Part shown: positions 35,992 through 47,581 of the stretch, in pieces
Numbering within the stretch: position 1 is the stretch's first letter
Layout of the letters: each line of letters opens with the position of its first letter
DNA from: Mikania micrantha
Lineage: Eukaryota > Streptophyta > Magnoliopsida > Asterales > Asteraceae
Length of the DNA: 64,000 nucleotides
Reading direction: 5' to 3'
Assembly: GCA_009363875.1 (NCBI GenBank)
Contig: CM018686.1
Coordinates: forward strand, 5,394,001-5,458,000
The notes under the pieces: generated by a model
Database searches by the model: none
What the model was told of the DNA's origin: nothing
Seen by the model: the letters and a program-made list of their open reading frames with translations, nothing else
Position numbers and translations under genes: made by a program

Positions 35992-36004
35992 GGGTATCAG
36001 AGCC
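35992..36004 (+). other. Chromovirus primer-binding site (initiator tRNA-Met)
   Basis: GGTATCAGAGCC a few bases after the 5' LTR matches the complement of the 3' end of initiator tRNA-Met. Confidence 0.85.
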
Positions 36005-36341
36005 ACAGGTTATTGAGAATTAGGTTGACTTAGAAACCTAGATTATAACCATAGGCTCGAATAGTGACACAGAGAGCACCGACACATTATTATTGAACAA
36101 AACTTGTTTTGAATTAAGCCAGGATAATCAGGTGGTACAAATTCCAGTTATGAGTGGCCAACATAACTGAAATTTGCAACACGTGTGCATTCTAGTTTGA
36201 TTTAATTCAAGCAAAACACTAACAACAGTAATGACGAATAGTTGCGTTAAGATAGGAGGACGTCTCATATCATGTTTATGTTGAATATTTTATTCAATAT
36301 TTATTTCATGCTACTGATCTGAGAATTCTATTTATACAGCA

Positions 36342-36959
36342 ATGGCAGACCAAGGAGAGAGATATATATATCAGAGGTTTCCATATGTCATTTTGGATGA
36401 TACTCCCAGTTCCAGTTCCGGATCTGACTCAGATCCTTCGGAGGCTGTGTCATTAGCATCACATGCATCTGCAGTGCCTCCCATACCACCACTACCTGAG
36501 CCAGTACCGGTGCCGCCATCACCGCCAGGACTTCCTATTATACCTAGTCCTCTTCACTCACCACCGGCTGAACCAGTTGCTGACCAGAGACAGAGTATTA
36601 CACCTCCTAGAGTACTCGCTTGGGACGGGTTGCGGCGTATGCGGGGTCAAGCCCGCAAAACTACAGGATTGCCTCCAAGATGACAGATGGCTCCCCGAGA
36701 TGAGCCACCGACGATACATGAGGTGGGAGAATCCTCCCACCAAGCGGAGTTGAGGGCGCAGGTACAGCAGATTTCTCAGGATTTACAGGCTTTGAGACAG
36801 GATGTATCTCAACACCATACTCTTCTGGAGGATACCCGCACCACTGTTCTAGAGATTCTCACTTCTCATCTGACTCTTATGGAGCAGGTGAATGTCTTAG
36901 GTGCTAATACTCAGGCTTGGAGAGCGACGATGGAGGAGCGACTTCGGAGGACCTGGTGA
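36342..36959 (+). pseudogene. Chromovirus accessory ORF upstream of gag, split by an in-frame TGA
   Basis: Two open pieces in one frame: 36342-36683 (113 codons) and 36687-36959 (90 codons, ATG one codon after the stop). The first is acidic and Ser-rich, then strongly Pro-rich (PPIPPLPEPVPVPPSPPG), with a basic end. The second looks like a coiled coil (LRAQVQQISQDLQALRQDV). Together they would make a protein of about 205 residues with no known domain. The TGA codon context (AGA TGA CAG) fits either a CGA-to-TGA mutation or leaky termination. The position between LTR and gag is unusual for Ty3/gypsy but known for extra ORFs in some plant lineages. Confidence 0.5.
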
Positions 36960-38054
36960 CAGGCGTTGGTAGTTACTTTTTGGCAGGAGGTAGCGTTGTG
37001 GAGTGAGGGATGGGTGTATTTGAGGCAGTTAGTGAGCACCATGAGTTTGGAGGCTCGGTTGATGATGATAGTTATAGTGATTTCCTGCTTACCGTTCTTT
37101 ATACGGTAAACGACGAGGGATGTTTATTTTGGTTGTTATTGTATAATCGGATTGGTTGTGAGTATGTGATGCTTAGGGAAATTTTGTTTGTAAAATAGAT
37201 TCCCGATAGTTAGTATGGATGAATCGGTTCTGATAGTTCTTGTATTATAACCTTGTGATGTATGAAATTATGGTACTATAATAATATGGGTGTTTTGTAT
37301 ATCTGTCTGTATAATGAGCTATGTGTGTGAACTATAATTAATTTTTCTGTGTGAGAACATAACCGTATGCGGACTAAAATGAGAACATGTCGAACTAAAA
37401 TATATATTTCGCTGAAATACAGTACGGGAGCAATACTGTATGCGAATATATCGAACTAAAATATATATTTCGCTGAAATACAGTAAGGGAGCAATACTGT
37501 ATGCGAATATATCGAACTAAAATATATATTTTGTTGGAATACAGTATGGGAGCAATACTGTATGCAAATATATCTATGACTAAAGTACAGTACGAGAGCC
37601 ATAATGTACGAGAACATGTCTAAATTGTGGACGTATCTAATAGTGAACATGTTTGTAACTAAAGTACAGTACGAGAGCCATACTGTACGAGAACATATCT
37701 ATGGTCTGTATGAGAACTTAATGTATGAACTGAGAACATATTAGAGAACTTGTGTGAGAACATGTCCTAGTTCTATATGAACATATTTCTAAAAACATGT
37801 GTTGCAATGCAAAGAGCTGGGTAAGACTCTAACATGTTTTTGAAATAACAGGACTAAGTATAACTACGAACAATTGTGTGATCTGTGTGTAATACGAACA
37901 TGTCTGGACTGAATTCATGTAGTTATACTATATTCTTTATAATCACATTTCAATATAAATTTTCAGTGTAACTGAATATGATTGAAATTATGTGATGGGT
38001 TATACCTTTAATATTCTTAAACTGACCTGAATTTGTCTGCTTGTGAGCAGATTA
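36960..38054 (+). other. Chromovirus untranslated spacer before gag
   Basis: About 1.1 kb without a supported ORF. It is rich in GAGAACATGTC/GAACTAAA words and contains the 61-bp tandem repeat below. It may be the packaging/leader region. Confidence 0.6.
37392..37574 (+). repeat. Three-copy 61-bp tandem repeat with hairpins
   Basis: Copies begin at 37392, 37453 and 37514 (GAACTAAAATATATATTT). Each contains a stem-loop in which TACAGTA pairs with TACTGTA around a short loop. Two more degenerate hairpin copies with TACAGTACGAGAGCCATA follow near 37585 and 37665. Confidence 0.85.
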
Positions 38055-39143
38055 ATGGCTCCAAAAAGAGGTCGACCAGCTAAGAAAGCTGCTAAGAATA
38101 TTACCAACCCTAAACCGAATCAAATTCCACCTCTGAATGTTGAATCAAATCCGGATCCGCATGTTAATCCGGAAGCGAACGTGGTCCCACCTGGGAACTT
38201 GGAAACGAATACTACTCCACCAGTGAACCCTGGAGCAGGCATTGTTCCACCTGCTGGTACAAGCGGATCTGAAACAAATGAAGCTATGATAGCTCGTATT
38301 GTGCGTGAACAACTATCTGCTTGTGGTGTTCTGACACAACACCAACCACATATCACCGCAGGTTCTGGTGGGGAACACGATCATGTTGAGCATAATGCTA
38401 CCGGTGGTCACGTTGAAACTCATACCACTACCGGTACAACTACCATTATTCCTGATCCACCCCGACAGGGATGTACTTATGAGTATTTTGCTTCCTGTAA
38501 CCCTCCTACTTTTACTGGCAAAGAAGGAGCGGCTGGTCTTTTAAGGTGGATCGAGGAGATGGAAACCAAACTCAAAATCAGTCAGTGTTTGGAGGAGCAT
38601 AAGGTGTCTTATGCTGCCTGTTCTTTGAAAGACTCAGCTTTGACCTGGTGGAATACCCAGGCCAAGACTTTGGGTGCAGCCACAGTTGACTCGATGGGCT
38701 GGAATGATTTCAAAACTCTAATTAGATCAGAGTACTGTCCCATTACTGAAATTCAAAAACTCCAGGAGGAATTCTGGAATCACTCGATGATCGGTGCTGA
38801 CTGTCTTGCTTACACCGATCGTTTTCATGAACTCACTTGTCTACTTCCCGATATGTTTCCTACGGAAGCTGCTTTAATTGAGAAGTACATTAAGGGTTTG
38901 ATTCCCCAGATCCGGGGAATGGTGACTGCTGCTGAACCTACAACCCTGAAACATACGATTCTTTTGACCACTAAGCTTACCAATGAGGCGGTAAGGAGTG
39001 GTACTCTGTCTTTGAAGCCTCAGACAGTTCATAGTCATAGTGATGTCGGTACCTCGAATGTGTCAAAAGGTACCAAACGGAAGTGGTTTGGCAAAACCAA
39101 GGCGAAGGCTCCGCTGAGATCACCCAGAGCAAGCCAACTGTGA
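38055..39143 (+). CDS. Chromovirus Gag (C-terminus displaced by frameshift)
   Basis: From the ATG at 38055 (MAPKRGRPAKKAAKN; an upstream GTG at 38043 is less likely) 362 codons run to TGA 39141-39143. A Pro/Asn-rich N-terminus is followed by the Retrotrans_gag domain: SCNPPTFTGKEG near residue 147, then LKDSALTWWN, and FHELTCLLPDMFP further on. The final 10 or so codons read out of frame: the family's Lys-rich linker and zinc knuckles continue in the next frame. Gag forms the particle; this copy would lack its nucleic-acid-binding knuckles unless the frame shifts. Confidence 0.85.
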   Translation: MAPKRGRPAKKAAKNITNPKPNQIPPLNVESNPDPHVNPEANVVPPGNLETNTTPPVNPGAGIVPPAGTSGSETNEAMIARIVREQLSACGVLTQHQPHITAGSGGEHDHVEHNATGGHVETHTTTGTTTIIPDPPRQGCTYEYFASCNPPTFTGKEGAAGLLRWIEEMETKLKISQCLEEHKVSYAACSLKDSALTWWNTQAKTLGAATVDSMGWNDFKTLIRSEYCPITEIQKLQEEFWNHSMIGADCLAYTDRFHELTCLLPDMFPTEAALIEKYIKGLIPQIRGMVTAAEPTTLKHTILLTTKLTNEAVRSGTLSLKPQTVHSHSDVGTSNVSKGTKRKWFGKTKAKAPLRSPRASQL

Positions 39144-39512
39144 AAAACTATGGTGCTGCCATTCCTGAGAGGAAAGTTATACTGGGCAGGCGCCCAAATG
39201 CAATAAGTGTCCACTCCATCACACGGGACCATGTCCTGTTTGTCTGAACTGTAACCGAGTTGGACATTATGCTAAATATTGCAACTTTCCTGCTCAACCA
39301 CAAAACCAAGCACCACGACAAACCACTCAAACCAACCGGTCATGTTACAAATGTGGAAGCCCTGATCATCTCATACGAAACTGTCCAAACAATAACACCA
39401 ATCCGGGAACTGAAGCTAGGGGAGAGCTTTTCAGATTGGTGCGACCGAGGCGAGACATGATGCAAATATTGTTACTGGTACGTTTCTTCTTAATAATCTA
39501 TACGCATCAGTT
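39113..39512 (+). pseudogene. Chromovirus zinc knuckles and pol start, three frameshifts
   Basis: Three frames are used in turn. From 39113 the linker frame runs to about 39170. From about 39175 a second frame holds a CNKCPLHHTGPCPVCLNC segment and a canonical knuckle CYKCGSPDHLIRNC (about 39343-39384). From about 39421 the frame returns to that of gag and pol with AFQIGATEARHD, leading into protease. Each step fits a single-base deletion, and three together restore the frame. Confidence 0.75.
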
Positions 39513-42500
39513 TTGTTTGACACAGGAGCGGATAAGAGCTTTATCTCTCCTGAATTTGCATCATTAATTTCATTGCCTACGGTAGATCTAGAAACTCCTT
39601 ATGTCATTGAATTTGCTAATGGCAAGTTGATCAAAACTAACAGTGTTATTCAAGGATGTTCCTTGAATTTGAATGATCATCTTTTCAATATTGATTTACT
39701 TCCTATTGAGCTTGGGAGCTTTGATGTCGTTGTTTGTATGGACTGGCTTTCTAATAACCAAGCGGAAGTTGTCTGTCAAAACAAGGTGATACGTATTCCA
39801 TTACCTAACGGTAATACACTGATAGTTCAAGGAGAACGAGCTGGTAGAAAACTTGGTATCATATCTTGTATGCGAGCTCAGAAGTTCTTAAGGAAAGGCT
39901 GTTATGCTTTCCTAGCACATGTGACTGAGCACGATTCTTCACCCAAACAAATCATAGATATCCCAGTAGTCAAGGATTTTCCTGAAGTTTTTCCTGAGGA
40001 CATATCAGGATTACCCCCAGTAAGACAAGTTGAATTTCGAATCGACTTAATTCCAGGTGCAGCACCTGTTGCTAAAGCCCCGTATCGGCTTGCACCATCC
40101 GAAATGCAAGAACTTTCAGGTCAATTGCAAGAACTGTTAGACAAAGGTTTTATCAGACCTAGTTTCTCACCCTGGGGAGCACCTATTCTTTTTGTGAAAA
40201 AGAAGGATGGTTCATTCAGAATGTGTATTGACTACAGGGAACTCAATAAACTGACAATCAAGAACCGTTATCCACTACCTCGTATCGATGATCTGTTTGA
40301 TCAACTACAAGGTGCTACTTATTTTTCAAAAATCGATTTAAGATCTGGATATCATCAGTTACGTATTCATGATGATGACATTCCAAAAACTGCTTTCAGA
40401 ACTCGATACGGACATTACGAATTTTTAGTGATGCCGTTTGGTTTAACAAATGCACCAGCAGTTTTCATGGATCTGATGAATCGAGTATGTAGACCTTATC
40501 TGGATAAATTTGTGATTGTGTTTATTGATGATATTCTTATTTATTCTCGAAATCAACAAGAACATGCTCAACACTTGAAATTAATTCTAGAACTTTTGGC
40601 ACGTGAAAAATTATATGCCAAGTTCTCCAAGTGTGAGTTCTGGTTACGAGAAGTTCAATTTCTTGGTCATGTAGTAAATCAAAACGGTATTCAAGTGGAT
40701 CCCAGTAAGATTCAGGCGGTGAAACAATGGGAGACACCACGAACCCCGACTGAAATACGCCAATTTTTGGGGTTGGCAGGTTATTATCGCCGGTTTATCA
40801 AGAACTTTTCAAAGATAGCCTTGCCACTGACTACATTGACACAGAAAAATCAACCGTTTATATGGAGTTCTCAACAGGAGGAGGCGTTCCAACTGTTGAA
40901 ACACAAACTCTGTAATGCACCTATATTGGCACTACCGGAAGGTACTGATAACTTCACAGTATATTGTGATGCTTCACGTCAAGGTCTTGGGTGTGTTCTA
41001 ATGCAAAAGGATAAGGTAATTGCTTATGCTTCTCGACAACTGAAAGTACATGAGAAGAACTATACCACACATGATCTAGAACTTGGTGCAGTAGTGTTTG
41101 CACTCAAGATTTGGAGACATTATCTATACGGAACTAGGTGTATTATATACACTGATCACAAAAGCCTTCAACACATTCTAGATCAGAAAATGTTGAACAT
41201 GCGACAGAGGCGATGGGTTGAACTGTTGAACGATTACGACTGTGAGATTCGTTATCACCCATGCAAAGCAAACGTTGTAGCTGATGCTTTAAGTCGCAAG
41301 GAACGAGTCAAGCCTTTACGTGTGAAAGCGTTAGGTATGACTATTCAAACTAGTTTAATTCCTCAAATGAAAGAAGCTCAGCAACAAGCTTTACAAGCAA
41401 CGAACTATTTTGCTGAGGGACTAAGAGGATTAGATAAGAAACTCGATACCAAAGACGATGGACTGTTATATTTCAAAGACCGAATGTGGGTTCCTCTATT
41501 CGGTAACTCTCGAACTATTATCTTGGATGAGGCGCATAAATCCAGTTATTCTATTCATCCAGGTGCTGATAAAATGTATAAAGATCTTAAAGACTTTTAC
41601 TGGTGGCCTGGAATGAAGAAACACATAGCTGAATACGTGGATCGATGTTTAACATGTCTCAAAGTCAAGGCTGAACATCAACGACCTTCTGGGTTATTGC
41701 AACAACCTGAGATTCCCATGTGGAAATGGGATCAGATCTCTATGGATTTCATTACTAAATTACCCAGAACATCACGTAATCATGACTCTATATGGGTTAT
41801 TGTTGATCGCCTTACGAAATCTGCGCATTTCTTACCCATCCGAGAAGATTATTCTATGGATCAACTCGCTAAACTCTATGTTAATGAGATTGTGTCTCGA
41901 CATGGAGTACCGATTTCTATCATTTCTGACAGGGATAGTCGATTTATGTCTCGATTTTGGCAAACTCTTCAGAATGCTCTGGGCACGCAAATCAATATGA
42001 GCACAGCTTATCATCCACAAACTGACGGACAGACTGAACGAACAAATCAAACTCTTGAAGACATGCTCAGAAGCTGTGTGATTGATTTTGGAGGTAGCTG
42101 GGATGTTCATCTTCCACTTGTTGAATTCTCATACAATAACAGCTACCATACCAGTATTCAATGCGCTCCATTTGAAGCACTTTATGGACGCAAATGTAGA
42201 TCACCTATCTGTTGGTCAGAAGTAGGTGAAAGTCAAATCATCGGCCCAGAATTCATTCAGGAAACAACGGATAAGATCGCACTTATTCAGGAACGAATCA
42301 AAGCTGCTCGCGATCGTCAAAAGAGTTACGCTGATAATCGCCGTAGACCACTCGAATTTCAAGCAGGTGATCGGGTAATGTTAAAAGTGTCACCTTGGAA
42401 AGGCATTTTCAGATTCGGAAAGAGAGGTAAACTTTCACCAAGATTTGTAGGGCCATTCAAAATTCTGGAACGAATTGGATCAGTGGCCTACAGACTTGAA

Positions 42501-42782
42501 TTACCTCTTGAACTCAGTAACATTCACGATGTCTTTCATGTGTCTAATCTGAAGAAATGTATAACTGATGAATCATTGATCGTACCTCTCGAAGAGATTC
42601 ATATTGACGAAAAACTTCAGTTCAGTGAAGAACCAGTAGAGATAATGGATCGGGAAACGAAAGTGCTAAAACGTAGCCGCATACCAATTGTTAAAGTGCG
42701 GTGGAACTCGCAACGTGGACCCGAATATACATGGGAACGTGAAGATCAAATCAAATCAAAGTACCCACATCTATTCTCATAA
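39513..42782 (+). CDS. Chromovirus Pol (protease, RT, RNase H, integrase, chromodomain-like tail)
   Basis: 1,089 codons, uninterrupted; the same frame is open upstream to about 39421, so 39513 is only the first ATG. Aspartic protease: DTGAD at residues 3-7. RT: MCIDYRELNK near 237 and catalytic FIDD at 337-340. RNase H: DASRQGLG near 486, then LELGAVVFAL, TDHKSL and ADALSR. Integrase: HHCC zinc finger starting near 675, then catalytic D745, D806 and E842, giving the DD35E spacing. A GPY/F module (PRFVGPFKIL) lies near 976. The C-terminus (IPIVKVRWNSQRGPEYTWER) is a chromodomain-like fold that in chromoviruses targets integration to heterochromatin. All catalytic residues I could check are present, so this pol could act in trans. 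Confidence 0.93.
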   Translation: MFDTGADKSFISPEFASLISLPTVDLETPYVIEFANGKLIKTNSVIQGCSLNLNDHLFNIDLLPIELGSFDVVVCMDWLSNNQAEVVCQNKVIRIPLPNGNTLIVQGERAGRKLGIISCMRAQKFLRKGCYAFLAHVTEHDSSPKQIIDIPVVKDFPEVFPEDISGLPPVRQVEFRIDLIPGAAPVAKAPYRLAPSEMQELSGQLQELLDKGFIRPSFSPWGAPILFVKKKDGSFRMCIDYRELNKLTIKNRYPLPRIDDLFDQLQGATYFSKIDLRSGYHQLRIHDDDIPKTAFRTRYGHYEFLVMPFGLTNAPAVFMDLMNRVCRPYLDKFVIVFIDDILIYSRNQQEHAQHLKLILELLAREKLYAKFSKCEFWLREVQFLGHVVNQNGIQVDPSKIQAVKQWETPRTPTEIRQFLGLAGYYRRFIKNFSKIALPLTTLTQKNQPFIWSSQQEEAFQLLKHKLCNAPILALPEGTDNFTVYCDASRQGLGCVLMQKDKVIAYASRQLKVHEKNYTTHDLELGAVVFALKIWRHYLYGTRCIIYTDHKSLQHILDQKMLNMRQRRWVELLNDYDCEIRYHPCKANVVADALSRKERVKPLRVKALGMTIQTSLIPQMKEAQQQALQATNYFAEGLRGLDKKLDTKDDGLLYFKDRMWVPLFGNSRTIILDEAHKSSYSIHPGADKMYKDLKDFYWWPGMKKHIAEYVDRCLTCLKVKAEHQRPSGLLQQPEIPMWKWDQISMDFITKLPRTSRNHDSIWVIVDRLTKSAHFLPIREDYSMDQLAKLYVNEIVSRHGVPISIISDRDSRFMSRFWQTLQNALGTQINMSTAYHPQTDGQTERTNQTLEDMLRSCVIDFGGSWDVHLPLVEFSYNNSYHTSIQCAPFEALYGRKCRSPICWSEVGESQIIGPEFIQETTDKIALIQERIKAARDRQKSYADNRRRPLEFQAGDRVMLKVSPWKGIFRFGKRGKLSPRFVGPFKILERIGSVAYRLELPLELSNIHDVFHVSNLKKCITDESLIVPLEEIHIDEKLQFSEEPVEIMDRETKVLKRSRIPIVKVRWNSQRGPEYTWEREDQIKSKYPHLFS

Positions 42783-42835
42783 ACAATTGTCGTAATGTAA
42801 GTCTTCACTAAATTTCGGGACGAAATTTCTCTAAC

Positions 42836-42845
42836 AGGAGGAGAC
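42836..42845 (+). other. Chromovirus polypurine tract
   Basis: AGGAGGAGAC directly precedes the 3' LTR. Confidence 0.85.
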
Positions 42846-44984
42846 TGTGACAGTTGCAAAGAAGAATTTACGTCATCAATGATGTGAACACATTTGATCG
42901 TTCTAGAAATCTACTTTGTTTTAATACTTGTAATTGTTACAGATTGATAGTAGGCGAGAAATGATGAAAGTGGGCGAAAACCGTGCACAAAACGGAGTCC
43001 TGGACTGCCCGGAATCGAAAAACGAAGAAAAATCACTAAGTGTTGGTCGACTGGACTCATCGCGGTACGCGATGGAGGGGTCGACAATCCTCCGCGGTAC
43101 GCGATGATTGCAAAATATCTAAGATTCCTCCGGATTTCTCCGCGGTACGCGAAGCCCCTTTTGGCTTTTGGTCGCGGTACGCGACGAGTATGGCGGTGGA
43201 GAAATCTGATCTACTTCATCAGATTTCATGCAGAAGAAGTTATTTTCTTCTTCTTGCGTAAACTCGACCCACCAGGTGAACAAACAACCATTTCCATCAT
43301 CTAAACCCTTTTCTGAAGCTGCCAGACTCCATCAATTGCACCAGTGAACGTGTTTACAGGTTCTGATCGTTGTTTTGAAGCCAGATATCCGTCATATTAG
43401 GTAACGATCCGTTTAAACCTTCTAGTTTGATTTTGATTGATTAGATCTTGATTTTGAACGTAATGACATAGTTAGGGTTGTTGATTATTGCCTAGATAAT
43501 GGCTAGGATTGATTATAAACAAAGAACACGAAGTTTTAACGGTTAAATCCTTGTTTTGATCCGTTGTAATGCTCGGTTTGCATGAAACCATACCCATGAT
43601 TATAATGGTTTAATCCATTTGATTTTAACAATGTAGGTGATTAGTTGGATTAATCCTTGAAATGCAAGGTTAAATCCAAGTGTTTCAAACTAATCACGAT
43701 CATTAACATACTTATTGGAATGATTATCTGATGTTTATGATAACAGTCAGATTAGTATGTTAAACCTGGTTATTATACCTATTTTGATGCTACATTGTGA
43801 TATTTCATGATATTTGGGTAATCAACAACAAGGATTTACCATTCCTAAGCCATTAAATTGTCTAGAAACTCTTACAGTATCCTAATCAACAACATTAACT
43901 ATTTGATTAATCTGGGATTATTCTGATTAATCAAGAGTGTCATCAACTTTGTATTAGGAATCTAATGCAATGTAGGCTCCTACATTATCATACATTGTAT
44001 GATATAACATTAAATTAATTAATTACATAATTAGTATCGAGTTGATGATTTACTAAGCAATGTCCTTGACATTGAACGTTCAGAAAGATCTAATCAGTAA
44101 ACTAGAACATAAATAACTTATTAAATATAACTAAATGCAGAATCATCTCTGTACTATCAGTTTGGTGATACTCTGCTACACCTATATCATCAGGTGAGTT
44201 TCGTACAACCCCTTTTATTTTTTAATCTTTTATGAACATCGGGGAAACTCTGCAAACTGTTGTCTGAACATATGATATGCATCAATGATATCTGTGTGAT
44301 TTCATGTGATTTTGTGGGATTTCATGGGATTTTGCCTGTAGACAGAACTCTATCATGGAACTGAAAGTCCTCATTTTTGAACTGTATCTAGTGAACCCAT
44401 GTGTGGCCGAACAGAAAACATTGATAGTACTATTGGTTGACACCCCATTCGCTGGGAGGATTGCATCTCCCTTGTGTGAATGTTTGTTATCTGTTTCCTG
44501 AACTTCTTAATGGTGTGATAGACATTAAGATAATGAGGCACTAAGATATGTACCGACGGGTAATATCTTGAGACAGACTAGACGTCCGAAAGGAACTAGA
44601 TACGGGTCCCATGGTTATCCGGAACTGAACTTTTGAGAACGTGCTTATCATATCATATTGTTTTAAATTGAACTGTCGATCTCACCAGCTTTGTGCTGAC
44701 GTTTCAAATTTTAAATCTTTTGCAGGTAAACAGTAATAGCCGGTGAGGATGCACTTTTGGGATATTTGCACTTGTATAATTAATATTGTAATTAAATAAA
44801 TATAGTTGTAATGTAATTGTGATTGCGACATCCTTGTAATGAGTTTACTTTAAGTTAATCTGTGTGCTTATGATATCGGTTCAAGTAAGTCACCCCTCAC
44901 CTCTGAGACATCACCACTATGCTTCCGCAACCGGTTCAGTGACGTCAGGCTAGACACGAGGTGACGAGGGGTGGGGGTGTGACA
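42846..44984 (+). repeat. Chromovirus 3' LTR
   Basis: 2,139 bp, nearly identical to the 5' LTR. Differences seen include CAAAGAAG for CAAACAAG near the start, an extra TTC-type insertion near 43250, two small insertions near 43870, and a one-base deletion near 44472. Confidence 0.95.
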
Positions 44985-45907
44985 TCAATGAAAACCATAA
45001 CTTTGAAGAAACATAGTATTGAGGATCCGTGTTTTCTGTAGTCGGGCATTTAGGGTTTGAAATGTGAAAATCAGGAGAGGATGTTATACGAACCTCATAC
45101 TAATTGATGGAAGCCGGCAAGTAGATCAGAAGTCATGAGAGGATGAAGTCGACCGAGAAGCCATAGAAGATGAGATTTTCGGAGGAATAGATTTTAGGGT
45201 TTTAGAAGAGATGGATGACGATATGGATGGAACGGGTATAACTAGAGTTTAAAGATCCGCGTGTTTTTTTGTGTGAAAGCATCAAAAGATGCCATGTGGC
45301 ATTATTAAGATTTAATCCAATTAGTTGATGCCATGTGTCATATAATGGAAGCATAGAATGACATGTGGCTGATTGTTATTGTTTTATTAGAGAGTATAGA
45401 TATATATCATACAAAAGACTCTGGATCGATCATGACTTTTAGAGATATCAAACAAATTCAATAACAGTTTAGTAATCAAGATCATTAATATGCTCAAAAT
45501 TGTTTTGATTAACTTAATGACCTATTTATCCAATGCTTGAAGATACTTTTTTTTCCTAATTTCAAAAAATACCTTCATTGAATACGAGCAATCATCTACC
45601 TTAGTGAAGTCAGAGAGGTATTTCTCAATTTCATCCCAATAACCATTATACTTCATCTTCCAAAAACTTCATATTGAAGAAAAACCTGATTTTTGTTCAA
45701 CCAATTAATTTTTAACAAAATTACAAAATAAATCAATAAACTTTGACATTTGTACCACAAAAATAAACAACATTCACATTCTTGTACCCAAAAAAAGGGA
45801 TTGCTCAACCCAGATGTTCATTATTGCAATCTTATTGCTAACCAAAAAATAAATACGAAATATGATAATCATAACTAACATCACCAAAATCCCAAAGCTA
45901 TAAATCT

Positions 45908-45938
<31 letters not shown>

Positions 45939-47534
45939 CATCTCAAATAAGTCAGTAACAAAAAGTAGCCACTTAAATATATATAAGCAAAATAATGAAG
46001 CAAAATCTCAAGTATATGCTAGCAATACCAGGGAATAAATGAGCTGCAAGAGTGAAAGATGAGTCGTAAATCACGAGCAAATCAGGGGGTGGGAACACAA
46101 AAGACGGCTCCATGTTCAATTACCAAGATTGAAGATCGAGAGAGGCTCTAACTTTGTAATTTGCATTCAGTTTAACAGTAATCAAAATGAAATCATAATC
46201 AAATTCACAATTTACACTAAATAACATGATTACAAAATTTAAATTAGTGTAGTAATTAACATGAAAGTAAAACGTGAATAACAATATGGGTAACTGAATT
46301 CAGAAGGGCGAAATGCTTTACCTGCTCATTTATCCTCAAGTGTTGAATGATCGACCAAAATTCTTTGTTTGTAAAGCCTATTAGGGTTCTTATCAAACAA
46401 ATGAAGGGAAACCTTGATAGACGAACTAAAGATTTGGAACGATGAGATTGCAAGATCTGTAAAATCTTCTTAAATAGACGTTGATTGTCATTTTGTAGAA
46501 CTCAGAATCCTAGTATTGTGTAACAGATTAAACAACGATTAAGAGAAAAAAGACTAAAACAAACATGATTTGGTTTGAGAACTTACAATGATAAACTAAC
46601 GTTTGAGTATCAATGAAAACCATAACTTTGAAGAAACATAGTATTGAGGATCCGTCTTTTCTGTAGTCGGGCATTTAGGGTTTGAAATGTGAAAATCAGG
46701 AGAGGATGTTATACGAATCTCATACTAATTGATGGAAGCCGGCAAGTAGATCAGAAGTCATGAGAGGATGAAGTCGACCGAGAAGCCATAGATGATGAGA
46801 TTTTCGGAGGAATAGATTTTAGGGTTTTAGAAGAGATGGATGACGATATGGATGGAACGGGTATAACTCGGGTTTAAAGATCCGCGTGTTTTTTTTCTGT
46901 GAAAGCATCAAAAGATTCCATGTGGAATTATTAAGATTTAATCCAATTAGTTGATGCCATGTGTCATATAATGGAAGCATAGAATGACATGTGGCTGATT
47001 GTTATTGTTTTATTAGAGAGTATAGATATATATCATACAAAAGACTTTGGATCGATCATGACTTTTAGAGATATCAAACAAATTCAATAACAATTTAGTA
47101 ATCAAGATCATTAATATGCTCAAAATTGTTTTGATTAACTTAATGACCTATTTATCCAATGCTTGAAGATACTTTTTTTTCCTAATTTCAAAAAATACCT
47201 TCATTGAATACGAGCAATCATCTACCTTAGTGAAGTCAGAGAGGTATTTCTCAATTTCATCCCAATAACCATTATACTTCATCTTCCAAAAACTTCATAT
47301 TGAAGAAAAACCTGATTTTTGTTCAACCAATTAATTTTTAACAAAATTACAAAATAAATCAATAAACTTTGACATTTGTACCACAAAAATAAACAACATT
47401 CACATTCTTGTACCCAAAAAAAAGGGATTGCTCATCCCAGATGTTCATTATTGCAATCTTATTGCTAACCAAAAAATAAATACGAAATATGATAATCATA
47501 ACTAACATCACCAAAATCCCATAGCTATAAATCT

Positions 47535-47581
<47 letters not shown>

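Larger units (their letters stand above)
33855..44984 (+). mobile_element. Ty3/gypsy chromovirus, probably Tekay/Del lineage
   Basis: 11,130 bp, LTR 33855-35988 and LTR 42846-44984, target duplication tcaat at 33850-33854 and 44985-44989. Order: LTR, primer site, accessory ORF, spacer with tandem repeats, gag, pol (protease-RT-RNase H-integrase-chromodomain-like), polypurine tract, LTR. The LTRs differ by about four substitutions and a few small indels by eye over 2.1 kb, so it is very young. Long LTRs and the C-terminal chromodomain-like tail suggest Tekay/Del. It sits in array unit 9. Confidence 0.95.
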
